64,000 bases of DNA, taken from assembly GCF_000195275.1 (NCBI RefSeq), contig NC_015385.1, positions 2,434,501 to 2,498,500 of the forward strand. The letters run 5' to 3'. Numbering within the stretch: the stretch's first letter is position 1; each line of letters starts with the position of its first letter. Both the position numbers and the translations under genes were made by a program. Shown here piece after piece: positions 25,685-35,079 of this stretch. The stretch comes from Treponema succinifaciens DSM 2489. Lineage in GTDB: Bacteria > Spirochaetota > Spirochaetia > Treponematales > Treponemataceae. The notes beneath the pieces were generated by a model. That model ran no database searches. It was not told the origin of the DNA and worked only from the letters and a program-made list of their open reading frames with translations.

Positions 25685-26698
25685 TTATTTTACGTTGATG
25701 TATTTTGCAGGATCTACTACGTCTGAACCGATGTGGACTTCGTAATGAAGGTGCGGTCCTGTTGTGATTCCTGTGTTTCCGATTGTTCCAATTATCTGAC
25801 GCTGGGCGACTATATCGCCTTTTTTTACGCGGGTTGTGCCAAGATGTGCATACCGTGTGTAAATTCCGTGCTTGTGCTTGATTATTACATTGAGACCAAA
25901 ACTGTCATCGTAGGCAACTGTAACAACCTGGCCGTTTGCAGTTGCAATAACAGGATCTCCTTGTCTCCAAGTACTAAAATCAAGCCCTTTGTGAATGTAC
26001 CATTGCTGCGTGATTGGGTGGATGTTCTGGCCAAATTCCATGGAAATATGTCCGATTCCATTTTTTACAGGCCAGACATTCGGAATATCAGAAAAAAGTG
26101 CGCCTTGGTTTTCAAGCATTTTTCCAATCTGTTCAACTGGACGAACTGCGCTTTCCAAACAAGCCGTAAGCTGTTTTATGTCGGAAGTTTCCTTTAAAGA
26201 GCCTGAAGTTATGTCCTGTGTATCAAACAAAGATGAAAGGTCAGAATTTCTTCCGGCGGATTTTGAAGTTCCTGTATTCTGGTTTATTCCTAAAAGCGAA
26301 AGAGACTGGCTTAAAGTTGACTGAAATCTTTTTGCAGTCTGAAGAAGATTGTTGTTTTCGTCCCTAAGCTCGTCAAGGCTTGCAAGGGTTTCTCTGTTTT
26401 CGTCCCTGAGCCGTGAAATTTCAAGTTCGGAAGAAGCATTTTTCTGATTAAAGTAAACAAATGAGCCTGTGATTCCGGCTGCGAGGATAATTCCAAGGAC
26501 AAGCGCAAAAACATTTGTCTGCACACTGAAAACTTTTCCTTGTGAATGCGGAACAATCATCAAAGTAAGTTTTCCATCAAAGAATTTTACGACATTTGCG
26601 CAAACTCTGCCTATGGAAACAAAGAAAAGTCTAAAGGCATGCATAATACGGGAAACTATATTTTTTTCTAATCTCTTGTATTTGCGAGAACGCGCCAC
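25685..26698 (-). CDS. M23-family peptidoglycan endopeptidase, membrane-anchored
   Basis: A 337-residue protein. A basic N-terminus and one membrane helix (about 60-85) precede a coiled coil of about 50 residues (SELEISRLRDENRETLASLD region). The LytM/M23 domain occupies the C-terminal ~130 residues. Zinc ligands are in HKGLDF and in HLHYEV, with GIYTRYAHLG between. The GTG start is chosen because ACGGAGA lies seven bases upstream; a longer TTG-initiated frame has no RBS. It is first of the M23-bactofilin-YaaR-PSP1 operon. It likely trims peptidoglycan crosslinks under bactofilin control. Confidence 0.93.
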   Translation of the reverse strand: MARSRKYKRLEKNIVSRIMHAFRLFFVSIGRVCANVVKFFDGKLTLMIVPHSQGKVFSVQTNVFALVLGIILAAGITGSFVYFNQKNASSELEISRLRDENRETLASLDELRDENNNLLQTAKRFQSTLSQSLSLLGINQNTGTSKSAGRNSDLSSLFDTQDITSGSLKETSDIKQLTACLESAVRPVEQIGKMLENQGALFSDIPNVWPVKNGIGHISMEFGQNIHPITQQWYIHKGLDFSTWRQGDPVIATANGQVVTVAYDDSFGLNVIIKHKHGIYTRYAHLGTTRVKKGDIVAQRQIIGTIGNTGITTGPHLHYEVHIGSDVVDPAKYINVK

Positions 26699-26968
26699 AA
26701 AAATCTCCGTAAAAACTTTATCCGGAAAGCAACAAGACAGTTTCAAAACTTAACTTTTAAAACCGCTTCCAAATTACCGAACAAACAGTATATCAAAGGA
26801 CGTCTATGCTGTCAAACGGACTGCGCTTGCAAAATGCCAAATTATGTTTGACTTCAAGTCGTTCCTATGTTATCTTATTAATAATATATCGGACAATCAA
26901 TTAAAAAATATTAAAATTTTCTAGGGAATCTTCTTTAGAAAAGTCTTTCAAGTTTTTAAGGAAAAGCC

Positions 26969-27754
26969 ATGCAGTTTTTTGATACTCACGCCCATATAGG
27001 GTTGATTTATGACGACCCTGTAAGACAGATTAGCGTTATTCAGCAGGCAAAACAAGCCGGCGTTACAAGAATTATAAGCATAAACAATAGCATTCTTGAC
27101 TTTAAAAAAGAATATGCATTCCTAAAGTCACAGAAAGGCGTTTACCATGCAGTTGGAGTCGGTCCGTCGGAAGTAAACAATCCAGGCGCAGATTGGATTA
27201 AAATAATAGAAGAAAGTGTTTCACTTCCGAATGTTGTTGCAATTGGGGAAACCGGACTTGATTATTTTAAGCAGTACGGAGACAAACGCCGCCAGATTGA
27301 GCTTTTTATAACTCAGCTGGAACTTGCCCAAAAACACAATCTTCCAGTAATAATCCACAACCGCGATGCGGGAAAAGATATTTTTGAAATTCTTCAGGAC
27401 AGATTGCCGGAAAAAGGCGCGATTTTCCATTGCTACAGCGAAGATGCTCCTTACGCAAAAAAATGCCTGGACGCAGGAATGAATGTATATTTTTCTTTTG
27501 CAGGAAACCTGACTTACAGAAACGCCCGCAATTTGCACGAAACAGTTCTTAACATTCCGCTAGACAGAATTCTTTTGGAAACTGAAAGCCCTTTTATGAT
27601 TCCTGCCGAATTCCGCGAGAAAAAAAGAACAATGCCGGCATATTTGCCTTCAACTGCAAGATTTTTGGCGGAAATGCTTGAAACTGACTTGGAAAAACTT
27701 TCTGCCCAGCTTTGGACAAACAGCTGCAAAGTCTTTAACCTGCCGGAAGAATGA
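26969..27754 (+). CDS. tatD: TatD-family metal-dependent hydrolase/DNase
   Basis: A 261-residue TIM-barrel amidohydrolase-like nuclease. Metal ligands are in FDTHAHIG (residues 4-11), Glu in AIGETGLDYF near 93-102, His in PVIIHNRDAG near 131-140, and the GAIFHCYSED His near 156. The terminal LLETESPFMIP carries the Asp/Glu position; the usual LETDxP is here LETESP. It overlaps dus by 4 nt (ATGA). The cellular substrate is probably 3' DNA ends. Confidence 0.93.
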   Translation: MQFFDTHAHIGLIYDDPVRQISVIQQAKQAGVTRIISINNSILDFKKEYAFLKSQKGVYHAVGVGPSEVNNPGADWIKIIEESVSLPNVVAIGETGLDYFKQYGDKRRQIELFITQLELAQKHNLPVIIHNRDAGKDIFEILQDRLPEKGAIFHCYSEDAPYAKKCLDAGMNVYFSFAGNLTYRNARNLHETVLNIPLDRILLETESPFMIPAEFREKKRTMPAYLPSTARFLAEMLETDLEKLSAQLWTNSCKVFNLPEE

Positions 27755-28761
27755 GTCTTTATCATCCAGTAGACATAGGAACTCTTCATTTAGACGGAAA
27801 TCTCTTTTTAGCTCCTATTGCAGGCTACAGCGACATGGCGTTCCGTTCGCTTTGTGTTGAATACGGAGCTTCTCTTTGTACTACGGAGATGGTTTCTGCG
27901 GAAGCTCTTGTGCGTGGAAATAAAAAAACTGAGCTTCTTATGCGCCGTGCCCCGAATGAAAAAGTTTACTGTGTTCAGATTTTCGGCGGAAATGCGCAGA
28001 CAATGGCGGAAGCTGCAAAAATCGTCCTTGAAAAAACAGACTGCGACTGCATAGACATAAACGGTGGCTGTCCTGTTCCTAAAATAACAAAAACCGGAGC
28101 AGGCAGTGTGCTTACAAAAGAGCCGGAACGACTTTTTTCAATAGTAAAAGCAGTTAAAGAATCTTCTATAAAATACACTTCATTGCATCCAGAGCGCGGC
28201 AATGTTCCTGTAACAATAAAAATCCGCAGTGGCTGGGATTCTTCCAATATAACATGGAAAGAATGTGCAGATGCGGCTTTAAAAGCAGGGGCGGACGCAA
28301 TAACGATTCACGCACGGACAAAAGCCCAAGGCTATTCTGGAAAAGCCGACTGGGAAATTCAAAAACGGCTGGTTGAATTTGTCGCGAAAAGAATTCCTGT
28401 TTTTGGAAGCGGAGACGCATTCAACCCGGAAACCGCAAAACTCATGCTTGAGCAAACCGGTGTAGATGCCGTGATGTTTGCAAGAGGCGCAATGGGAGAT
28501 CCGTTTTTATTCAGAAGAACAAAACAATTTCTTACAGAAGGAAAATACGAAACAGAAACTCCAAAGGAGCGACTTGAAGCAGGTCTTCGCGAACTAAAAA
28601 TGAATGTAGCAGAACACGGAGAGAAAGCCGCCTGTATGCTGATGAGAAAAAAATTCTGCGCGTACAGTTCAGGAATAAAAGGCGGCGCAAGGCTAAGAGA
28701 ACAAATTGTGAATTCGCGTTCTATAAAAGACTACGAAGAACTTTTTAAGCAATTTTTGTGA
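27751..28761 (+). CDS. dus: tRNA-dihydrouridine synthase
   Basis: FMN-dependent enzyme that reduces uridine to dihydrouridine in the tRNA D-loop. The 336 residues show LAPIAGYSDMAFR at about 18-30 and TEMVSAEALVRG, then VQIFGGNAQTMAEAA and DINGGCPVPKITKTGAGSVL. The Cys in that segment is the catalytic proton donor. TIKIRSGWD, ITIHARTKAQGYSG and VMFARGAMGDPFLF follow. It is translationally coupled to tatD. The Dus subfamily cannot be fixed by eye. Confidence 0.95.
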   Translation: MSLYHPVDIGTLHLDGNLFLAPIAGYSDMAFRSLCVEYGASLCTTEMVSAEALVRGNKKTELLMRRAPNEKVYCVQIFGGNAQTMAEAAKIVLEKTDCDCIDINGGCPVPKITKTGAGSVLTKEPERLFSIVKAVKESSIKYTSLHPERGNVPVTIKIRSGWDSSNITWKECADAALKAGADAITIHARTKAQGYSGKADWEIQKRLVEFVAKRIPVFGSGDAFNPETAKLMLEQTGVDAVMFARGAMGDPFLFRRTKQFLTEGKYETETPKERLEAGLRELKMNVAEHGEKAACMLMRKKFCAYSSGIKGGARLREQIVNSRSIKDYEELFKQFL

Positions 28762-28792
28762 AAAACTTTTGCGCAACGCATTTTTACTGCAC

Positions 28793-28821
28793 TTGAATAA
28801 ATCCTTGTTTATCCATAAAAT
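28793..28821 (+). promoter_or_regulatory. sigma-70 promoter of the 28830 operon (leaderless)
   Basis: TTGAAT at 28793-28798, 17 nt, TAAAAT at 28816-28821. The ATG at 28830 follows after 8 nt without a Shine-Dalgarno. Confidence 0.6.
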
Positions 28822-28829
28822 AATCTATT

Positions 28830-30410
28830 ATGGGGTTTTTTCAAATAATTGCAGAGTTTTTCAAAACAATATTTTCTCCTACATCACCAGAAAGCCTCCA
28901 GAGACAGGCTGTTAGAAAAATTGAATCCGAACTGAAAAACCTTGCGCCGGAACTTTACAAAAAAGGTCTTGTAATGCCTGACTTTGCAGAAGCCTTGCGT
29001 GTGCTTTTTATAAACACCACCCCAATTTTTGACATTCTTTCAGAAACTTACTGCTCTACAGATTTAGATACAAGCCGGCATTTTGAAGAGCAGCTTGTTT
29101 TTACAGGATTTGACAGTGAAGCCCGGGAAATTCTAGAAAATCTTCTTTCGTATGAGAATAGAAAAAAAAGCGCAATGGAAGCCCAGTCGCTTATCCGGCA
29201 TTTTGAGAGCGAGCACAGACAGCTTGAAAAAGTTGAAAAGGAACTGAATTCTCCTGCATTTATAAAAATTGAAGAAACTTTAGACAAAATAAAACAGCTG
29301 AATGACATTTGCAAATTCAGCTACATAACCGCACTTAAGCTTTTTGATCCTAGCTACAGCACAAAAGATTCCTACACACCGGAATTTCAGCCAGTGCCTA
29401 TTGAATTGCTGGAAAATTCCTTGCTGGATTTGTATTTTGTCATTGCGGAAATGGACATTACAAATTCGCTTTACAATGCGGTTCTTGCCCTTTTCAGGCT
29501 TAAAAAAGGCGGAAAAATTTCAGACAGGGAGACTCAAGGTTTAAAAGAAAATTTCAAGAAAATTCAGTATATTGTAAAGCATATTTTTACCAAGGAAATT
29601 CTTTCCTGCATGATTAGAATTTCAAAGAAAAACTACGAGCTTGTTCCAGAACGCGCGGTTTACAACGGAAAATCACGGCAAAAATACGCTGAATATCTTG
29701 AAACAAGATTCCGCACAGACGAAGCACGCTTAAAAGGCGAAATTCAAGATGCGGCAATAAACAATGAAATAAAACAAATTTTTGGTGGCTCGCCGCTCGC
29801 TGCGGTTCAGGGTTACAGCAAGGACTTGGATTCTCAGCTTAGGCAAAGTACGCCGTTTTCTTTTGCCTGGATTACTCCGCTTCAGCTTTTAAAGAATTTT
29901 ATTTCAATTTTCTATGAAGAGCACGTAAAGCCGCTTTTAAATGACATTGTAATAGAAGGTTTTTTTAATAATCCGGCATACAAGTCTGAATTCTCATCTT
30001 CCGTATTCACTTGCAACGATTCCCTTGAGCGGATAAGCGCGTTTGAGTCCAAATTTACGCGCGGAAACGAATTTGACGAAACAAACATCACTTCGCTCAT
30101 AAGAGACAGCCACAAGGACGCGACATTTGAATCAACGCTGAAAAACCTCATCGACAGAATCAACAGGCAGGCAAAAGAACTGATTCAGACGGAAACAACA
30201 AACATTTTTCAGCTTTACAAAAAAATAAACGATATTCTTATCGAATCCAAAAAACCAAGTTCCGAAGTTATAACGAATTTAAAGGTTCTTATGATTTCTT
30301 CAAGAAACAGAGACAATTCCGACTGCATGGAAAACCAAAACAGCCAGTGGAAAGTTTTTCTTGAAGTAATGAAGAATTATGTTATAATCGGAAATATAGA
30401 GAAGAAATAA
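28830..30410 (+). CDS. conserved-looking hypothetical protein, helical
   Basis: A 526-residue soluble, largely helical and charged protein with no signal peptide or convincing membrane helix. It may belong to a spirochaete-restricted family (DUF5312-like), but I cannot confirm this by eye. It has a short hydrophobic N-terminus (MGFFQIIAEFFKTIF) and coiled-coil-prone segments near 110-155. It shares its general character with the 670-residue protein at 42090-44102. It is first of a tight operon with a GGDEF protein (1-nt gap), a rhomboid protease and two exported proteins. A role in signalling or membrane-surface scaffolding would be guesswork. Confidence 0.75.
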   Translation: MGFFQIIAEFFKTIFSPTSPESLQRQAVRKIESELKNLAPELYKKGLVMPDFAEALRVLFINTTPIFDILSETYCSTDLDTSRHFEEQLVFTGFDSEAREILENLLSYENRKKSAMEAQSLIRHFESEHRQLEKVEKELNSPAFIKIEETLDKIKQLNDICKFSYITALKLFDPSYSTKDSYTPEFQPVPIELLENSLLDLYFVIAEMDITNSLYNAVLALFRLKKGGKISDRETQGLKENFKKIQYIVKHIFTKEILSCMIRISKKNYELVPERAVYNGKSRQKYAEYLETRFRTDEARLKGEIQDAAINNEIKQIFGGSPLAAVQGYSKDLDSQLRQSTPFSFAWITPLQLLKNFISIFYEEHVKPLLNDIVIEGFFNNPAYKSEFSSSVFTCNDSLERISAFESKFTRGNEFDETNITSLIRDSHKDATFESTLKNLIDRINRQAKELIQTETTNIFQLYKKINDILIESKKPSSEVITNLKVLMISSRNRDNSDCMENQNSQWKVFLEVMKNYVIIGNIEKK

Positions 30411-30411
30411 A

Positions 30412-31569
30412 ATGGCTAAAAAGAATGCGATTTCTGCAAAGACGCAAACTCCAGCGGCAAAAGAAAAACAAGTCATTGCCGAGTTTGAAAAGCATATTTA
30501 CGATTTACAGCAGATGCTTGAAATTTCAAAGTCATTTTGTTCAACAATTGAATTTTCTCCGCTCATTGAATCTATTCTTTATGTGGCGATGGCCCAGATG
30601 CGCGTTACAGGAGCTGGGCTTTTTATTTCAGAAGAATTCGGCAGCGAATATTTTAAGCTTTCAGAAAACTATTCGGGAATTGCAATAGATCCGACAATCG
30701 AATACAAAATCGGCATAGATTCTCCGCTTATTGAATTTTTGTCAAGTTCTTCATCAGTTTTTGATTTGCATGAGCTTTCTGAAAAATTCCCGGAATCTCA
30801 AGAAATAAAAGTAATTGAATCACTGAATCCGTCGCTGATAGTTCCGCTTATGCTGAAAAATCACTTGAACGGAATTCTTGTTATGGGCGAGCGGATTTTT
30901 GTGAAAAATCTCTCTGCTGACTACACAACTTACGAAAAAAACGAAATTCAGACAATCGCTTCTCTTGCTTCGGTTGCAGTTCACAACGCATCTTTGATTG
31001 ACCAGTCTACAACCGACATGATGACAAAGCTTCGCCTTAAATTTTACTTCTATAATATTCTTGAAGACAAGCTTGATTCCGCATTTTTCCAAGAACAGAC
31101 GTTAAGCGTTATAATGTTCGACATTGATTTCTTTAAGAAGTTCAACGACACTTACGGACATGCCTGTGGAGATTATGTTCTAAAAAAAGTTGCGGAAATT
31201 ATAAGCGACAGTATCAGGGAAGAAGATCTTGCCTCAAGATACGGCGGAGAAGAATTTACAGTTCTTTTGTGCAATGCAGGAAAAGACGAGGCAATGCTAG
31301 TTGCGGAACGCATAAGAAAACGGATTGAGCAGACTACGGTTTTCTATGAAGGCCACAATATGCAGATTACAATTTCCGGCGGAATTTCTGTTTTCAATGT
31401 AGAAACAAATCCTGTGCGCTCTGCAAAAATTCTAGTAGATCAAGCTGACAAAGCTCTCTACGTTTCTAAAAGAACTGGAAGAAACAGAGTTACTGTTTTT
31501 GATCCTTCTTCGCAAAATGAAAATTCCGCAAAAGAAACAGAATCTATCCTAGAAAAAACAAATTCATGA
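30412..31569 (+). CDS. GAF-GGDEF diguanylate cyclase
   Basis: A 385-residue cytoplasmic enzyme that makes cyclic di-GMP. A short coiled coil (about 20-40) leads into a GAF sensor domain (about 45-195). The GGDEF domain follows (about 205-365) with SVIMFDIDFFKKFNDTYGHACGD and an active RYGGEEF. An RxxD inhibitory site (REED) lies five residues before GGEEF, so product feedback is expected. It starts 1 nt after the hypothetical gene and overlaps the rhomboid gene by 4 nt. Confidence 0.95.
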   Translation: MAKKNAISAKTQTPAAKEKQVIAEFEKHIYDLQQMLEISKSFCSTIEFSPLIESILYVAMAQMRVTGAGLFISEEFGSEYFKLSENYSGIAIDPTIEYKIGIDSPLIEFLSSSSSVFDLHELSEKFPESQEIKVIESLNPSLIVPLMLKNHLNGILVMGERIFVKNLSADYTTYEKNEIQTIASLASVAVHNASLIDQSTTDMMTKLRLKFYFYNILEDKLDSAFFQEQTLSVIMFDIDFFKKFNDTYGHACGDYVLKKVAEIISDSIREEDLASRYGGEEFTVLLCNAGKDEAMLVAERIRKRIEQTTVFYEGHNMQITISGGISVFNVETNPVRSAKILVDQADKALYVSKRTGRNRVTVFDPSSQNENSAKETESILEKTNS

Positions 31570-32189
31570 ACATAATCCGCAAACCTTTCCGCTACAGTTT
31601 TTTTAATGCGACCTCTATAATAATTGCTTTAAATCTTATTGTCTTTTTTCTGACAATGATTTTTCCGCGGCTTCAAGTTTACCTTGGAATGTCGTATTTT
31701 GGAATTTTGCTTCATTATTATTGGCAACCGCTCACTTATCTTTTTGTGCATTCAGGCTGGAGCCACATCCTTTTTAATATGCTGGCTTTGTTTTTCTTTG
31801 GAATTTCCGTGGAGCGCGCGGTTGGCTCTAAGGAATTTCTGCTTTTTTATTTTTTGTGCGGAATTCTTGATGGGATTATTTCTACGGTCTTGTACCGTCT
31901 TCTTGGAATTACAGTTCTTCTTGTGGGCGCGAGCGGAGCTGTTTACGCGTTGCTTTTTGCCTATGCCGTTATTTTTCCGCGGAATGTAATTTATATTTGG
32001 GGAATAATTCCAGTGGCTGCTCCGCTGCTTGTTTTTGTCTATGCGCTGATTGAAATTACAAGCCAAATTTCCGGCGGTTCAGGAATTGCACATCTTGCGC
32101 ATTTGGCAGGATTCGCTGTCGCTTGGATTTACTTTGTTGCAAGAATGGGAATTCATCCTTTAAAAGTATGGAAAGACGCATGGAGATAA
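31566..32189 (+). CDS. rhomboid-family intramembrane serine protease
   Basis: A 207-residue protein with about six membrane helices. GWSHILFNMLALFFFG carries the conserved HxxxN element in its second helix. The catalytic Ser is in LLVGASGAVYAL near residue 124 and the catalytic His in IAHLAHLAGFAVAW near 178, so it should be active. It overlaps the GGDEF gene at its start (ATGA) and the next gene at its end. Substrates are unknown. Confidence 0.93.
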   Translation: MNIIRKPFRYSFFNATSIIIALNLIVFFLTMIFPRLQVYLGMSYFGILLHYYWQPLTYLFVHSGWSHILFNMLALFFFGISVERAVGSKEFLLFYFLCGILDGIISTVLYRLLGITVLLVGASGAVYALLFAYAVIFPRNVIYIWGIIPVAAPLLVFVYALIEITSQISGGSGIAHLAHLAGFAVAWIYFVARMGIHPLKVWKDAWR

Positions 32190-32908
32190 AAAAAACGCTT
32201 TTTTTTTGTGTTCTGTTTTTATTCAGCGTAAATATTTTTTGCCAGGCTCCGCTGCAGAATGAGCAGATTAGAATTCAGGTTTGGGCGGAACTGGATTCTT
32301 TCCCTGGAAAATTTGAAGAAGAAAGTTCAGTTCATGAGCAAAAATCTTCCAAGCAAGAAGAAAAATCCGACTTTGAAAAACTTTACGGATTTGCAATTGA
32401 GAGGACAAAGCAAGTTGCGCCTTTTTTAATGGAAGGTCTTTTGTACGGCTGGAATTTTGACTACACGCCCTATGACAAAAAACGCGGAGTTAAGGAATAC
32501 TGGGAATTTTCCGAAGTTAGAAAATTTGACTCTTCTATAAACCGCCTTGAATATCACAATCCAGTGCCCAAAGACGGAAAACTTTTAAGCTGGGTTTACT
32601 GCGACAGAACTCAAGCCCAACAGTTAGAATACAAAAGGTGGACTTCTATAATTCACCCAAAAGTAAAAGGCTGTGGCTCAGCCTCTGTTCAAGACGGATT
32701 TGAAGGAATAAAGCAGGCGTGCAGCAACGCGGCGAAAAATGCAGTAAGAGAATATTGGCGCACAATGGAAAAAAACAAGCCTAAGGAAATTTCCGGGACT
32801 TTGCTTTTAATCCGCGACCCAAGAATTTTCATAAAAAACGGACGCTATGAAGTTGACCTTGATTTTTTCTTGGAAACTGATAGAATAGTTCCGTATACTT
32901 ACTATTGA
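32180..32908 (+). CDS. exported protein of unknown function
   Basis: A 242-residue protein with a signal peptide (KKTLFFCVLFLFSVNIFCQ, cleaved or lipidated around Cys). The rest is soluble and aromatic-rich, with EKLYGFAIERTKQVAPFLMEG and repeated W/Y motifs such as LYGWNFDYTPYDKK and KEYWEFSEV. No domain recognised. I chose the ATG at 32180 because it opens the signal peptide; it overlaps the rhomboid gene by 10 nt. The operon position suggests a periplasmic partner of the next small exported protein. Confidence 0.7.
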   Translation: MEIKKTLFFCVLFLFSVNIFCQAPLQNEQIRIQVWAELDSFPGKFEEESSVHEQKSSKQEEKSDFEKLYGFAIERTKQVAPFLMEGLLYGWNFDYTPYDKKRGVKEYWEFSEVRKFDSSINRLEYHNPVPKDGKLLSWVYCDRTQAQQLEYKRWTSIIHPKVKGCGSASVQDGFEGIKQACSNAAKNAVREYWRTMEKNKPKEISGTLLLIRDPRIFIKNGRYEVDLDFFLETDRIVPYTYY

Positions 32909-32931
32909 CGTTACTTGAAAGGAGGTATCGC

Positions 32932-33366
32932 ATGAAAAAGATATTTATATTAGCAACAGCAATTATGCTTGCAGCAGGAACAGCTTTTGCACAGCAGGAA
33001 GAATCATTAGAAACACAGATGGCTTTAGATCCATTGGAAGCCGCAAACAGCTACGCGGACACAAAAACAAAAATTCTTCCTATCGAAGACAAATATTCAA
33101 GCTTGCATCCAAAAGCTAAAAATGTAACTATTCAGCTTGAATTTACTCCGCTCACTGGCGAAGTTATTTTCACTTATACTTGCATGCAGTCCAGCTTTGA
33201 TTTAGGTGAAGCAATGAATGTTGCAATTGCAGTTTACGAGGATTTCGCCGCAGAAAATCAGTTCAAGCATTATACTTACGCACAGAAAGACAAGAAAAAA
33301 TATTTCAAGGATGACAAAGGCGTAAGAATGGCAACATACACTTCAAAAGTTATCTTCACAAAATAA
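32932..33366 (+). CDS. small exported protein of unknown function
   Basis: A 144-residue protein with a clear signal peptide ending AFA before Gln. The mature part contains KNVTIQLEFTPLTGEVIFTYTCMQ and AENQFKHYTYAQKDKKKYF; no family recognised. The ATG at 32932 is chosen for the strong AAAGGAGGTATCGC upstream. It lies 23 nt after the previous exported protein and is last in the operon that starts at 28830. Confidence 0.75.
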   Translation: MKKIFILATAIMLAAGTAFAQQEESLETQMALDPLEAANSYADTKTKILPIEDKYSSLHPKAKNVTIQLEFTPLTGEVIFTYTCMQSSFDLGEAMNVAIAVYEDFAAENQFKHYTYAQKDKKKYFKDDKGVRMATYTSKVIFTK

Positions 33367-33456
33367 TTTTTACTGAACACTTATTTTCACTTGCCTGTTA
33401 GGTGATTTTCATTTTGCTCCGGTTTGAAGTACAGGTTTTTCAGCCGGATTTTTTTG

Positions 33457-35028
33457 GTGCATATAAAATTGGCAGACTTAAAAACTTTAATTAAAAATCT
33501 TCATCCGCTTGAAACAAAAATTCTTCTTCATTACAGCTTAAAAGACGAGCTTACTTCAACAAGGCTTGAAACTGAATTGGGATACAAGGAAGGTCACGCA
33601 AATCAGGCGTTCAGCTGGCTTGCCGGAAAAAAACTTTTGGCAGAAACTTCCCGCACTCCGCACACATATTTTGAACTTACAGATTTTGGCCGCAAGATTT
33701 TTAAAGACGGTTTTGCAGAAGAAAGAATCGTTTCTTATTTAAAGGAAAACGGTCCAAAACGTCTGCCAGAAATTGCAGTTGCACTTGGAATTGAAAACAA
33801 AGATGTAGGCTCGGCATTCGGTTCGCTTAGCAAAGACAATGTTCTTGCCATGAATGCAGAAAAAAAAGCCGAATATACAGGAGCGCCTCTTCCAGAAAGA
33901 TTCGCAGTGGCAAAATCACTTATAAAAAAAGCCTCTGAAGCGGAAAACTGCCAGCTTGACGCCGCAAATCTTACAAAGTCCGAAATTGAAATAATGGGCG
34001 GACTTACAAAAAAACGCGGAATTTCAGAAACTCCATTTAAAACAATTGAACGCGAAACTGTAATTTATAAACTTACAGAAGCATTTAAAGGAGTTGCTGA
34101 TGCGCTCAAGAATTCAGGAATCACAGGAAATGAAATTGGAGAAATAACTCCGTCAATGCTTGCTTCCGGTGAATGGAAAAAAGGAACTTTCCGCGGATAC
34201 AATATTTCAATTCCGCCGGCACGAATAATTCCGGGGCGCACAAATCCTTACGTTCAGTTTTTAGAGTCAGTAAAAGACAAGCTTTGCTCGCTCGGTTTTC
34301 AGGAATTTGACGGCCCGCTTGTAGAAACTGAATTCTGGAACGGAGACGCTTTGTTTATGCCTCAGTTCCATGCAGCCCGCGACATTCACGATGTTTACAG
34401 ACTGAAGTATCCGACGCACGCAAAGTCAATTGAAGAGCCTTATCTTTCAAATGTTGCGGCAGTCCACAGAAACGGCGGAAACACAGGAAGCCGAGGCTGG
34501 AACTACAACTTTGACAACGAATTTACCCGCCGCCTGATTATGAGAAGCCAGGGAACAGTTCTTTCTGCGCACCAGCTTCACAAGGCGGAAATTCCTGGAA
34601 AGTACTTTGGAATTGCAAGATGCTTCCGCTATGACAAAGTTGACGCAACTCATTTGAGCGACTTTTACCAGACAGAAGGAATTGTTCTTGGCGAAGAAGT
34701 AAATTTAAAGACGCTTCTTGGATTCCTTGAAATGTTCGCGGTGGAAATTGCAGGCGCAACAGATGTAAAATATGTGCCGGGCTACTTTCCATTTACAGAG
34801 CCTTCAATTGAAGTTCATATAAAGCATCCTAAGCTGGGCTGGTTTGAGCTTGGCGGTTCTGGAATTTTCAGACCGGAAGTTACAAAGGCAATGGGCGTTG
34901 ATGTTCCTGTTCTTGCCTGGGGAATTGGAATTGACCGAATGGCTTTGATGGCTTTGGGACTTAACGATTTGCGTGAGCTTTTTTGTGAGGACATAGAAAA
35001 AGTAAGACTTAGAAAAGCAAAGTTCTAG
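33457..35028 (+). CDS. pheS: phenylalanyl-tRNA synthetase alpha subunit, archaeal/eukaryal type
   Basis: Class II synthetase subunit of about 523 residues. Unlike typical ~340-residue bacterial PheS it has a long N-terminal region of winged-helix-like modules: TKILLHYSLKDELTSTRLETEL, YFELTDFGRKIF, IVSYLKENGPKRLPEIAVALG. The catalytic core follows, with GRTNPYVQFLESVKDKL, FDGPLVETEFWNGDALFMPQFHAARDIHD, HQLHKAEIPGKYFGIARCFRYDKVDATHL and the FTEPSIEVHIKH and GIGIDRMALMALG motifs. The start is uncertain: GTG 33457 has a weak GCCGGA upstream, while TTG 33424, TTG 33454 and TTG 33469 are in frame. The beta subunit is not in the window. Confidence 0.93.
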   Translation: MHIKLADLKTLIKNLHPLETKILLHYSLKDELTSTRLETELGYKEGHANQAFSWLAGKKLLAETSRTPHTYFELTDFGRKIFKDGFAEERIVSYLKENGPKRLPEIAVALGIENKDVGSAFGSLSKDNVLAMNAEKKAEYTGAPLPERFAVAKSLIKKASEAENCQLDAANLTKSEIEIMGGLTKKRGISETPFKTIERETVIYKLTEAFKGVADALKNSGITGNEIGEITPSMLASGEWKKGTFRGYNISIPPARIIPGRTNPYVQFLESVKDKLCSLGFQEFDGPLVETEFWNGDALFMPQFHAARDIHDVYRLKYPTHAKSIEEPYLSNVAAVHRNGGNTGSRGWNYNFDNEFTRRLIMRSQGTVLSAHQLHKAEIPGKYFGIARCFRYDKVDATHLSDFYQTEGIVLGEEVNLKTLLGFLEMFAVEIAGATDVKYVPGYFPFTEPSIEVHIKHPKLGWFELGGSGIFRPEVTKAMGVDVPVLAWGIGIDRMALMALGLNDLRELFCEDIEKVRLRKAKF

Positions 35029-35079
35029 TCTTACAATAAGTCTAATAAAAAAACTGTGCTTTTATATATAAAGGAGGGA

